This document shows, one piece after another, positions 1-7,322 of a stretch of 64,000 nt of DNA. Both the position numbers and the translations under genes were made by a program. Source of the DNA: Candidatus Rifleibacteriota bacterium (GTDB lineage Bacteria > Muiribacteriota > Ozemobacteria > Ozemobacterales > Ozemobacteraceae); contig CAJOND010000023.1 of assembly GCA_905236675.1 (NCBI GenBank), positions 1-64,000 on the forward strand, read 5' to 3'. The first letter of the stretch is position 1. Every line of letters starts with the position of its first letter. Under the pieces are notes generated by a model. It saw only the letters and a program-made list of their open reading frames with translations. It had not been told where the DNA came from and searched no databases.

Positions 1-1
1 A

Positions 2-2341
2 ACATCTTCAACAACAAAAGACTCTTCCAATAACAAGTTTTCTCATACTATCTATATAAAATCTTATAAGAAAAACAATATTTCTGTTAGTGGGAATACT
101 GCAACCTATACTTTTGATCTTAATCTTAAAGGAATTTCTACAAAAAATTTCCCAGACAATTTCAGAATTAAAACTATTTTAAAAGACTCCAACGAAACAG
201 AGTTTACTTCAGAAGGAGCCATAAAACTTACAGTTCAAGCAAAGTCTGAAGAAACACCAGTATATAAGAGCTATACAATTTCATACAATTTAGATGGCGG
301 AACTCTTTCTAAGACAAATCCAACTAAATACGACACATCTTCTGCTACTATAACTTTAAATACACCAACAAAGGAAGCTTATAAATTTTTAGGTTGGACA
401 GGCAGTAATGGCAATACTCCACAAACTAAGGTTACTATTGCAAAAGGCTCTACTGGTAACAAAACATATACAGCTAATTGGACAACAACTTTACATGAAG
501 GTAGTGGAACCTCAAATGACCCATTTATTGTCGCAACTGCAGAAGATTTGAATAATTTAAGATATGTAAATAATGGAAGCTATTTTAAACAAATAAATGA
601 TATTGATTTAAGTGCTTATGGAAAATCCTATGATAATGGGAAAGGTTGGTTGCCTATTCCTTCAGCTCAAAAAGAAAGCGAATGTGAAAACGAAAACGAT
701 TATACTTGGAATGGTTTCTATGATGGAAACAATAAGAGGATTAAAAATCTATATATTAATAGAGATTGCAAAAATGTTGGTTTATTTAATTGTATTAAAG
801 GGAGTGTAAAGAATTTAGGAGTAGAAATATCTGATTATGGAATAAAAGGAGAAAACGGAGCGGGTATCGCTTATAGCATTTCCAATTATAATAATTATAA
901 TATAACAATTAACAATTGTTGGGTTAGCGGAAATAGTAAAATAATTTGTAATGGAAATTATTGTGCAGGTCTATTCTGTATTCTTGATACTAGTTTAAAA
1001 GATTGCTACGCAAATGTTAACCTAGAAGGTAGTGATTATGCTGGCGGCATAATTGCGATGAGAAAACGCAACGCGCACATTTCAGATTGTTATTCTCTTG
1101 GCATTATAAAAGGGAGATTAACAGGTGGATTGATAGCTGATAGTGAAGCTGGAATCATCTCAAATTCATACTCAAATGCCAGAATAATCGGCTCAAGATG
1201 TGGAGGCTTGGTCGGTAACGGTCAAGGAATCATTGAAAACTGCTATTTTACAGGTTCAATCACTGGTTATGAATACTGTGGTGGTCTTGCAGGTATCCAT
1301 AGCGGACCTGTTAGTAATAGTTATTCAACTGCTAATATAATAGCAAGTGGTAGCTATATTGGAGGGTTAATTGGATATATGAGTTATTATGATTTTAGTA
1401 TTGATACTTGTTATACAACAGGTAATATATTAGCAAGTGGAAGTTATGTAGGCGGTTTGTTTGGAAAATTAGATGTTGGGCATTATTCAGGGCCTCCTTC
1501 TTATGTTAATAATAGTTATTCAACAGGAAATATAACATCGAACGGGGACTATGTGGGAGGTTTAATTGGGCAAAGCAATAGTTCTAGTTCAACTTATGGA
1601 GAATATGATTTAACTTTTATTAATTGTTATTCTAAGGGTAAAGTCAACGGAAATAGCTACATCGGCGGATTAATAGGAGAACTATCAGGAGCTTTAATAA
1701 AATCATGTTTTTCAACTGGTAATGTAAATGGAACTGGAGCTGTTGGAGGATTAATTGGTTATAGCAGTGGAAGTATTGGTAAAATTTATTTAAAAAACTG
1801 TTATGCTAAAAATGAAGTCATAGGAGATGATGGAAATAGTGTGGGTGGTTTTATTGGAAAATCAGATAATACTAATATTTTGAATTGTTATTCTTTCGGA
1901 AATGTTTCTGGGAAATCTAATATTAGTGGTTTTATAGGTTATTATTATACTAATAAAGGTAGTAATGATAGTAGTATTTATGCTGGAAGTTTAACAAATT
2001 GCTTCTCAATTGCTAATACTATTCAATCTGAATATAATATAGCAAGAATAATAAATATTCATCCTGATTCTAAACAACCTACTATCACTAACTGTTATGC
2101 AAGCAAAGATATGACTCTAAATCTTGATAAATGGTCTAATCAGCCTGGGTTAGAAAACCCACTGCCAGAAACAGTCGCTTTAGACGGTAAAGATGGTGCA
2201 AACTTACCAGACAATCCCAACTGGAAGAATCAAATTTTTAAAGATGGATACGATGACGGTGAAACTTTTGACACTATTTGGGAAATAGGTTCGTCTGGCT
2301 TACCGATATTAAAGAATATACCTGGCAACCCACAACAGTAA
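2..2341 (+). CDS. Surface protein with InlB-type repeat and GLUG repeats (5' end outside window)
   Basis: The frame is open from base 2 with no stop, so the gene enters from the left edge and only its C-terminal ~780 residues are visible; a TTG at 548 is not a credible start. At about 272-481 it encodes a Listeria/Bacteroides-type (InlB B, Flg_new) repeat: a YNLDGG core, then FLGWTG, ending YTANW. A segment typical of the start of GLUG proteins follows (IDLS, then GFYDG-N-N, then LYINR), and then a run of GLUG-type repeats with the pattern NCYxxGxI...GxYxGGLxG to about 1960. Such proteins are usually large adhesins or matrix proteins. The short C-terminal tail shows no LPXTG or Por sorting motif, so the anchor, if any, is not visible. 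A strong terminator follows. Adhesin function is inferred. Confidence 0.75.
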   Translation, partial: TSSTTKDSSNNKFSHTIYIKSYKKNNISVSGNTATYTFDLNLKGISTKNFPDNFRIKTILKDSNETEFTSEGAIKLTVQAKSEETPVYKSYTISYNLDGGTLSKTNPTKYDTSSATITLNTPTKEAYKFLGWTGSNGNTPQTKVTIAKGSTGNKTYTANWTTTLHEGSGTSNDPFIVATAEDLNNLRYVNNGSYFKQINDIDLSAYGKSYDNGKGWLPIPSAQKESECENENDYTWNGFYDGNNKRIKNLYINRDCKNVGLFNCIKGSVKNLGVEISDYGIKGENGAGIAYSISNYNNYNITINNCWVSGNSKIICNGNYCAGLFCILDTSLKDCYANVNLEGSDYAGGIIAMRKRNAHISDCYSLGIIKGRLTGGLIADSEAGIISNSYSNARIIGSRCGGLVGNGQGIIENCYFTGSITGYEYCGGLAGIHSGPVSNSYSTANIIASGSYIGGLIGYMSYYDFSIDTCYTTGNILASGSYVGGLFGKLDVGHYSGPPSYVNNSYSTGNITSNGDYVGGLIGQSNSSSSTYGEYDLTFINCYSKGKVNGNSYIGGLIGELSGALIKSCFSTGNVNGTGAVGGLIGYSSGSIGKIYLKNCYAKNEVIGDDGNSVGGFIGKSDNTNILNCYSFGNVSGKSNISGFIGYYYTNKGSNDSSIYAGSLTNCFSIANTIQSEYNIARIINIHPDSKQPTITNCYASKDMTLNLDKWSNQPGLENPLPETVALDGKDGANLPDNPNWKNQIFKDGYDDGETFDTIWEIGSSGLPILKNIPGNPQQ
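272..481 (+). repeat. InlB B-repeat (Flg_new) domain
   Basis: The single repeat unit has the family landmarks in order: YxISYNLDGG, a Thr/Ser-rich strand, FLGWT, then YTANW. In other surface proteins this beta-grasp-like module forms rod-like stalks. Only one copy is inside the window; more may lie upstream. Confidence 0.75.
896..1960 (+). repeat. GLUG-type protein repeats
   Basis: About ten degenerate units of 28-45 residues contain N-C-Y-S/T-x-G-N-I followed by GGLIG, GGLFG, GGFIG or similar. They differ at DNA level (no near-identical tracts), so they are old repeats under protein-level constraint rather than a recombinogenic array. Each unit keeps one Cys in the NCY motif. Confidence 0.7.
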
Positions 2342-2350
2342 AATAAAAAA

Positions 2351-2380
2351 GGCTTTGGGAAATCCAAAGCCCTTTTTATT
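2351..2380 (+). terminator. Rho-independent terminator after the GLUG protein
   Basis: GGCTTTGG (2351-2358) pairs with CCAAAGCC (2364-2371) around a 5-nt loop and is followed by a T-rich tract. It begins 10 bp after the stop codon. Confidence 0.85.
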
Positions 2381-2468
2381 ACATGTTGTTGGTAATTGTT
2401 GTTTTTATTGTCAGCAATATTGATTATAAGTTATAATTATTCAAACAAGAAAATTATAGGCTTGATTT

Positions 2469-2777
2469 ATGGCTGACGAAAAGAACAAACCCCAAGTAAA
2501 ATATGATGATGTGGCTGTAGCCATAAAATATGCTTTTGGCAAAAAAGGCGAGGTTCCTAAAGTTGTAGCTTCTGGTCGTGGTTTGATGGCTAAGAAGATT
2601 ATTGATATTGCAAAAGAAAACGATGTACCCTTAAAAGAGAATAAACCTCTTGCAGAATCTTTGTCAAAAGTGCCTGTAGGGGTTGAAATTCCAGATGAAC
2701 TTTGGGGAGCTATGGCTGAAATATTGGCTCAGGTTTATTCCTTAGACAAGAATAGAGGCGAATATGGGAGAAGTTGA
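2469..2777 (+). CDS. Stand-alone FlhB/YscU C-terminal-domain protein (YlqH-like)
   Basis: The 102-residue protein matches only the cytoplasmic domain of the FlhB/YscU/EscU export-switch family: KYDDVAVAIKYA (in place of NPTHYAVAL), then KVVASGRG, VPLKENKPLA and the terminal ELWGAMAEILAQVY segment. The four transmembrane helices and the autocleaving NPTH motif are absent. Isolated domains of this type occur in organisms without flagella (YlqH of Bacillus) and are often next to yraN, as here, where the reading frames overlap by 14 nt. An AGG lies 8 nt before the ATG. Function is unknown; no flagellar or type III secretion genes are in the window, so an export role is not supported. Confidence 0.8.
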   Translation: MADEKNKPQVKYDDVAVAIKYAFGKKGEVPKVVASGRGLMAKKIIDIAKENDVPLKENKPLAESLSKVPVGVEIPDELWGAMAEILAQVYSLDKNRGEYGRS

Positions 2778-3150
2778 TAAACAAAAGAAGGAATTGGGAC
2801 ATAAAGGGGAAGAAATAGCTTTACAGTTTTTAAAAGAAAAAAGCTATGAATTAGTTGCAAGAAATTATAGATGTCATAACTTTGGTGAATTAGATCTGGT
2901 GATGCGTGATGGCAAATATCTTGTTTTTGTGGAAGTTAGAACCAAGAAAAATACTATTCACGGTACACCTGTCGAAACTGTTGATTATGCAAAACGCCGA
3001 CAGATAGAGAAGATGGCTAGACTTTATATCACTAAAGAAAAGGTTCCAGAAGATACTTATTGTCGATTCGATGTCGTAGGTATAGTTCTTTCTGGTAATG
3101 GAGAGCCTCAAATAGAACATATACAGGATGCTTTTATCATAGGAGACTAG
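2764..3150 (+). CDS. YraN/UPF0102 family endonuclease-like protein
   Basis: At 128 residues it has the usual family length. The N-terminal helix carries GHKGEEIALQFL, the next motif is RNYRCHNFGELDLV (41-46 is GELDLV, Asp44 a predicted metal ligand), and FVEVRTK (55-61) completes the PD-(D/E)xK-like core. The family is predicted to be a RecB-like nuclease; in Firmicutes it sits near rnhB and the ribosomal/RNA-processing genes. It overlaps the upstream FlhB-domain gene by 14 nt, so translation is probably coupled. The last ~99 bp of the gene and ~30 bp of 3' flank recur at 10486-10614. The family assignment is secure; the biochemical role is inferred. Confidence 0.88.
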   Translation: MGEVDKQKKELGHKGEEIALQFLKEKSYELVARNYRCHNFGELDLVMRDGKYLVFVEVRTKKNTIHGTPVETVDYAKRRQIEKMARLYITKEKVPEDTYCRFDVVGIVLSGNGEPQIEHIQDAFIIGD

Positions 3151-3228
3151 TTCCTGATTATTCAAGCAAAGCTTGGCTCAGATCAAAAGCATTAATTTTA
3201 GCCTTTACCTCTTCCCCCCATTTTCTCC

Positions 3229-3257
3229 TTTTCATTTTTTTATTAATTTATTATAAT
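3229..3257 (+). promoter_or_regulatory. Candidate sigma70 promoter for the L,D-transpeptidase gene
   Basis: A perfect TATAAT (3252-3257) is preceded at 17 bp by TTTTCA (3229-3234), a 4/6 match to the -35 consensus. The start codon at 3287 is about 30 bp downstream, with AAAGGAG 6 nt before it. Confidence 0.5.
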
Positions 3258-3286
3258 AAAAGGTAAATATATGAAAGGAGTTCTGA

Positions 3287-6091
3287 ATGAAAGTTTTTAC
3301 TAAGTCTTTTTTAGTTATTTTTCTTTTTTTCACTTTATTCTCAACAAACAAACTCCAGGCTAATTCATTGTTAGGTGATTCTTTCTCAGCAATTGGAGAC
3401 GGTTCGTCAGAAGAAATAGAAGATGAAATAATGGATTCTCAGGTATATACTTCTGTCGATGAAGTTACAGATAATAATGCAGATATAGTTCAAGTTCCAG
3501 ATGAACAAGACAACAATGACGATGACGACGATGATGATGATGGTGATGATGAAGCAAGTGAAGAAGACTCCAAAATTGAAGAAGCTTTAATAGAAGCTGA
3601 GGATCAAGAAGAATCAGCTGATAATCAAGAAGAAATTGCTGATAATCAAGAAGAATCAACTGATAATCAAGAAGAAATTGCTGATAATTCAGATGACAGT
3701 ATTTATGAAGCTGAAGACAACGATGTTGTTCAGATTAGCGGAATCGAAGCAGATTCAGATACAACTCTAGGAGTAGATGCAACAAGCGATTTTTCTTATT
3801 ATTATAAGTTCCAGCCTACTATTATTGATAAATCACTTAATACTAAGGATGTTTGTTTTTCCAATCAGTTTAAAATCATAGAAGGAATACGAAAATACAA
3901 TAAGAATAATAAAACTAAAATGACCTCTCTTGATCTGAAGGTTCTGAAAAATAAAAATGCTTATATGAGCCCCATTGATCTACCTACAGAAAAATGTGAA
4001 TATGCTACCGAAGGTGACGTTACAAATGGTGGCTATGTTTACTGTAAATATCATGGTTGTGAAGGACGAGACAAATGTTTGGAAACCTTGAGAATTCTTA
4101 CCAAGGCCGTAAATGACTACAATGCCTCCCACGATGCCAATGACAGATTGTCTGAATTTGACGATTCGGATATCGGCAAGCTTATTAGCTCTAAATGCCT
4201 TGCTGAACAGCCAAGTATCGGGAAAAACTGTTCCTATACAAGCTTTGGAGATTTAAATGAAGGCGGTAAGATTTACTGCGAACGTCATGGTGAAATTGAT
4301 ATTTCTATACCTGAAGAAGAATCAGATATTCAGGAAATTGCTGATGGAAAAACCACAGACGACAATAAAACCGATACTTTAGAACAAATAGCAAGTTCAA
4401 CAAATGTTGAATTAGGTAAGTTATTAACTGCTGAAGATATAGAATTAAATTCTATTGCTTCAAGAATCAGAAAGAAAATAAACAAAAACTATTATATATG
4501 TCAGAGTTTCTGTACTGATGGTAAATATTGGTATGTTGCTTTTACAACAAAATCTAAATTACTTGCAAATAATAAACATGATTTTGCTAATCAGAAAACC
4601 CTTCTTTTAAAATTTAAAAGAAATGAGCAGAAATCAAAGGCTCCAAAACTTATTGCAAAAAGGAAAATGGGGAAAATCGGTCATTGTAATTCTATGACTT
4701 ATAATGACAAGACAAAAACTATATTAATAGCACCATCTTGCATAAAAGATGGAATGACTATGCCATTACGTCAGATTGATGTTAAAACATTTTTTAATGA
4801 AAAGAAATTAAAAACATCTTCAAAGGGGAAAGCCATATTCCTGAAGATAGAAGATGGGCTAACTGAAGTTAGAAGTCCTGATACAAAATATCAATCTATT
4901 GTTTATGACTCCAAAAATGACCAATATATAGCAAAAATCAGTGTAGCTTCTACCACTGGCAGATTGTGTTACTTAGGGTATTTTGATGCTGATTTCAAAC
5001 TTAAAAAGGCAAATATAATTAATAATTTGGATTTCAAGATAAAAAAAGAATTTGTTGCTCAAAGTATAACAACAGATGGGACTAATATTTTCAGTTTATG
5101 CAACGATAAGATATCATCAACAAGAGTTAACTATATAATTCCATTTGATATGGAAGGAAACAGAGTAGGTCAGATTATTGTCCTCAAGAACAAACCTTCA
5201 AACAAGAAGAAAGTAATGCAGCATATGATTTACTCTGATGGCGAATACTACATAGCCTCAAATGGAAATGGTAAATTTATTGTTGATAGGGTTTATCTTA
5301 AAGAAGAAAAAGACGATGATGATGATGATTCCAGCAAGGAAAAAGAAGATAATTCTACTGATGGTAACAAACTTGTAACACTTACAAAGTTTGATACGAC
5401 TGGTAAGAAAGGGTATTCTAAACCATTCTTTAAATCCTTGACAGTGCCAGCTAAATATGTTGCATCAAAAACTCATGTTGAACAGATGTGGTATGCAGCA
5501 AAACTGAAAAAGAGTGTTAAAGGTTTATCCAAAGGTGATAAAATACTGGTTATTAGAAAGAGTAAAGGCTTATGTATAATCCAGAAAGGGAATGACAAAG
5601 GGAAAGTAATTAAACTTTCTAAAAAAGATTACGATCTCTGTCAACAAATTACAAACTGCAGAGTAGTTTACTCTAAAGAAACAGTTGAAAAGTTCATGAA
5701 TGATCATAAAGTAACAAGCAAAACTAATTATGCAATCTGGATTAATAAACATATACAGCATGCTTTCTACTTTAAAAAGAAAGGCGGGAAATGGGTTCTT
5801 TACGAAGATAGTCCTTTTAAGAAAGGAGTCAAGGTTAGCACAGGCAGCTATAAGAATTCAACAAGATGTGATACTGGCTATTCTATTAACCATTGTGAAA
5901 TATTTAACCATGACGATGGTTTCCAAGGTATAAAAAGATATATGCACTATTCTTCACCAGGGGGAAATGGATTGCATGGCACTACCGGCACTGGTAAACC
6001 TCTTTCACATGGATGTGTCAGATTCGATACTAAAATAAGAGACTACATCTGGGAAAAGATTCCTCTTCATACAAGGGTTATTTTACACTAG
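3287..6091 (+). CDS. Large secreted L,D-transpeptidase (YkuD) with pilin-headgroup-like modules
   Basis: The 934-residue protein starts with a cleavable signal peptide (about residues 1-25). Next come an acidic region with an Asp run at 78-88 and a repeated DNQEE-(I/S)-(A/T) element (112-134). Two ~70-residue modules, 190-257 and 264-335, each begin with Cys and end in C-x2-HG. A long middle region has recurring YW/Y-x-A strands that may form a propeller. The C-terminus carries the YkuD signature: HG at 897-898 and SHGCVR with Cys910 as the expected nucleophile. Such enzymes make 3-3 peptidoglycan cross-links or attach proteins to peptidoglycan. The catalytic domain is at the extreme C-terminus. 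It is monocistronic, with hairpins downstream. Confidence 0.85.
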   Translation: MKVFTKSFLVIFLFFTLFSTNKLQANSLLGDSFSAIGDGSSEEIEDEIMDSQVYTSVDEVTDNNADIVQVPDEQDNNDDDDDDDDGDDEASEEDSKIEEALIEAEDQEESADNQEEIADNQEESTDNQEEIADNSDDSIYEAEDNDVVQISGIEADSDTTLGVDATSDFSYYYKFQPTIIDKSLNTKDVCFSNQFKIIEGIRKYNKNNKTKMTSLDLKVLKNKNAYMSPIDLPTEKCEYATEGDVTNGGYVYCKYHGCEGRDKCLETLRILTKAVNDYNASHDANDRLSEFDDSDIGKLISSKCLAEQPSIGKNCSYTSFGDLNEGGKIYCERHGEIDISIPEEESDIQEIADGKTTDDNKTDTLEQIASSTNVELGKLLTAEDIELNSIASRIRKKINKNYYICQSFCTDGKYWYVAFTTKSKLLANNKHDFANQKTLLLKFKRNEQKSKAPKLIAKRKMGKIGHCNSMTYNDKTKTILIAPSCIKDGMTMPLRQIDVKTFFNEKKLKTSSKGKAIFLKIEDGLTEVRSPDTKYQSIVYDSKNDQYIAKISVASTTGRLCYLGYFDADFKLKKANIINNLDFKIKKEFVAQSITTDGTNIFSLCNDKISSTRVNYIIPFDMEGNRVGQIIVLKNKPSNKKKVMQHMIYSDGEYYIASNGNGKFIVDRVYLKEEKDDDDDDSSKEKEDNSTDGNKLVTLTKFDTTGKKGYSKPFFKSLTVPAKYVASKTHVEQMWYAAKLKKSVKGLSKGDKILVIRKSKGLCIIQKGNDKGKVIKLSKKDYDLCQQITNCRVVYSKETVEKFMNDHKVTSKTNYAIWINKHIQHAFYFKKKGGKWVLYEDSPFKKGVKVSTGSYKNSTRCDTGYSINHCEIFNHDDGFQGIKRYMHYSSPGGNGLHGTTGTGKPLSHGCVRFDTKIRDYIWEKIPLHTRVILH
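3854..4291 (+). repeat. Two tandem pilin-headgroup-like Cys modules inside the L,D-transpeptidase
   Basis: Residues 190-257 and 264-335 share the plan C-x(2-3)-(N/T)-x-(K/R)-x-(I/L), a helical ~25-residue stretch with a YN-x-N/S element, then C-x-Y, GG-(Y/K), YC-x2-HG. This resembles the C-terminal half of many type IV pilin-like proteins (CxxNLKxI ... CPxGGxY ... CxxHG), but no pilin N-terminal helix is present. Confidence 0.6.
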
Positions 6092-6104
6092 AATCAATCT
6101 GCTG

Positions 6105-6141
6105 TCACATCAAACGATGATACAATCATAGTTTGATGTGA
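6105..6141 (+). terminator. Hairpin downstream of the L,D-transpeptidase
   Basis: CACATCAAAC (6106-6115) pairs with GTTTGATGTG (6131-6140), extended by one T-A pair, with a 15-nt loop. There is no T tract directly after it, so it may be an RNA-stabilising hairpin rather than a terminator; the true terminator follows at 6168. Confidence 0.4.
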
Positions 6142-6167
6142 TAGTAATTTGTTGTTTTGGATAAGAA

Positions 6168-6194
6168 AACCACGCGATATTCGCGTGGTTTTTT
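6168..6194. terminator. Bidirectional rho-independent terminator
   Basis: AACCACGCGA (6168-6177) pairs with TCGCGTGGTT (6181-6190) around a 3-nt loop. T's follow on the + side and A's precede it, so it can end both the transpeptidase gene and the converging pseudopilin operon. Confidence 0.85.
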
Positions 6195-6243
6195 ATTTAA
6201 AATAAACCCAAATAATATTCTAACTCAAAAAGTTTTTTTTGAG

Positions 6244-6834
6244 TTAGAATGTTATTCTTTCGTCCGTTCGTGTTTGCGAAACCATTAGTTTTTGCATGCT
6301 GAAACTGGCAACGGTTTTATTAGCATTATCTGCATTCACTTCTATTTCAATGAACATAATATCTTTATTAAATTCATATTTGTTATTATCTGTATGATCG
6401 TCACCAGGTCTCTCTAAGTGAGTAAAGAATAGTTTTACCTTGTGTCCTTTTGCAAAAACTTGAGATTCCTGGATTTTTCCATTGTAAACAACTTTTCTTT
6501 CTATTCCAGTTCCATCACTTCCTGGTTGATAATTAACAGTTGCACTTCTTGATGGGGAGCGTTCGTAATACAGTTCCCAATGACCTTCTAAGGCTTTTTG
6601 TTTATTAATAGGTGAAATAATCTTGGTTGATCTTTGAAAATCATATTCTATCTGGGATAACAAAATCATGCCCGAATCCATATTTGCCTGATGACTCATA
6701 CCTTTGATGGAATCTTTAAACCCACTAGCCAAAAGATTCATCAAGCCAGCAACGATAATTCCAAAAATGGCAAGGGCAATGATAATTTCAACAACTGTAA
6801 AGGCTTTTCTATGAATTTCTTTCATTTTTTTCAT
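6244..6834 (-). CDS. Minor pseudopilin, GspJ/PulJ-like (cassette 1)
   Basis: The 196-residue protein opens with a short basic leader and a prepilin site KA|FTVVE followed by a hydrophobic helix (IIIALAIFGIIVAGLMNLL). Glu sits at +5 of the mature protein, as expected for type II/IV pilins. The C-terminal beta-rich head matches GspJ/PulJ-like minor pseudopilins in size and in position after a GspI-like gene. Its ATG overlaps the upstream gene's TGA (ATGA), so the two are translationally coupled. It is the last gene of a three-gene operon ending in a bidirectional terminator. Prepilin peptidase and the assembly apparatus are not encoded in the window. Confidence 0.8.
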   Translation of the reverse strand: MKKMKEIHRKAFTVVEIIIALAIFGIIVAGLMNLLASGFKDSIKGMSHQANMDSGMILLSQIEYDFQRSTKIISPINKQKALEGHWELYYERSPSRSATVNYQPGSDGTGIERKVVYNGKIQESQVFAKGHKVKLFFTHLERPGDDHTDNNKYEFNKDIMFIEIEVNADNANKTVASFSMQKLMVSQTRTDERITF

Positions 6835-7322
6835 TTGATAAAACTACTAATCAAGCTTTTCATTGAAATACTCTTTTCTCTTTCTCCTGGCTGTTGCCAA
6901 GAAACTTTAACTGTAACCAGTTTATACCTGTAAGGCCAACTACTATCTTTTATAGCAATATCTTTTACAGTTAAAGTTCTTTTAAAGATTTTCTCGTTCA
7001 TTTTAACGTCAATCTGGCTCAATCCCAAATCAGTTTTAACTGCTTCTAAAAATGTTTTTCCAGTATCTGATTCTGTATCAATTTCTGTGAGAGACTCTTT
7101 TAGAATTGGGTGAGTAAAAGGGAGAGCATTACAATAAGCTATATAGTTAGAAGCATATGTTTGAGCCAGAATTTCGTATTTATTCAGCATTGTAGTTCTG
7201 TTCCCTTTTTTCTGTAATGTGAAAACAGGTATCAGAAAAATAACGATTAATACACAGGCTATCATTACTTCTACAAGCGATAAACCTTTTCTTTTTATAT
7301 CTTTTTTAAAAAAAATGCTCAT
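6831..7322 (-). CDS. Minor pseudopilin, GspI/PilV-like (cassette 1)
   Basis: The leader is followed by the prepilin motif KG|LSLVEVMIA with Glu+5 and a hydrophobic helix. At ~163 residues it fits GspI/PilV. I chose the ATG at 7322, which overlaps the preceding stop as TGATG; an in-frame TTG at 7325 is also possible. It lies between the giant K-like gene and the J-like gene with 1-nt and 4-nt overlaps. In type II secretion, GspI, J and K form a ternary tip complex, and this gene order suggests an equivalent trio. The tip role is inferred from the families. Confidence 0.8.
   Translation of the reverse strand: MSIFFKKDIKRKGLSLVEVMIACVLIVIFLIPVFTLQKKGNRTTMLNKYEILAQTYASNYIAYCNALPFTHPILKESLTEIDTESDTGKTFLEAVKTDLGLSQIDVKMNEKIFKRTLTVKDIAIKDSSWPYRYKLVTVKVSWQQPGEREKSISMKSLISSFIK

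Noticed and set aside
2469-2777. Evidence of a type III secretion or flagellar locus
   Set aside because: Only the FlhB C-terminal domain is present; no FliI, FlhA, FliPQR or needle genes are nearby.
2890-3165. Minus-strand ORF whose first ~23 residues match an ORF at 10378-10599
   Set aside because: Both are antisense to the duplicated yraN 3' end; the apparent conservation comes from the duplication, not from a real gene. No ribosome site is present.
3528-3550. Asp-rich GAT/GAC run as a hypervariable microsatellite
   Set aside because: The codons alternate irregularly (GAC/GAT) and the run is short, so it is better read as an acidic protein segment.
3465-3659. His/Leu-rich minus-strand ORF
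   Set aside because: It is antisense to the Asp/Glu-rich repeats of the L,D-transpeptidase, and composition explains it.
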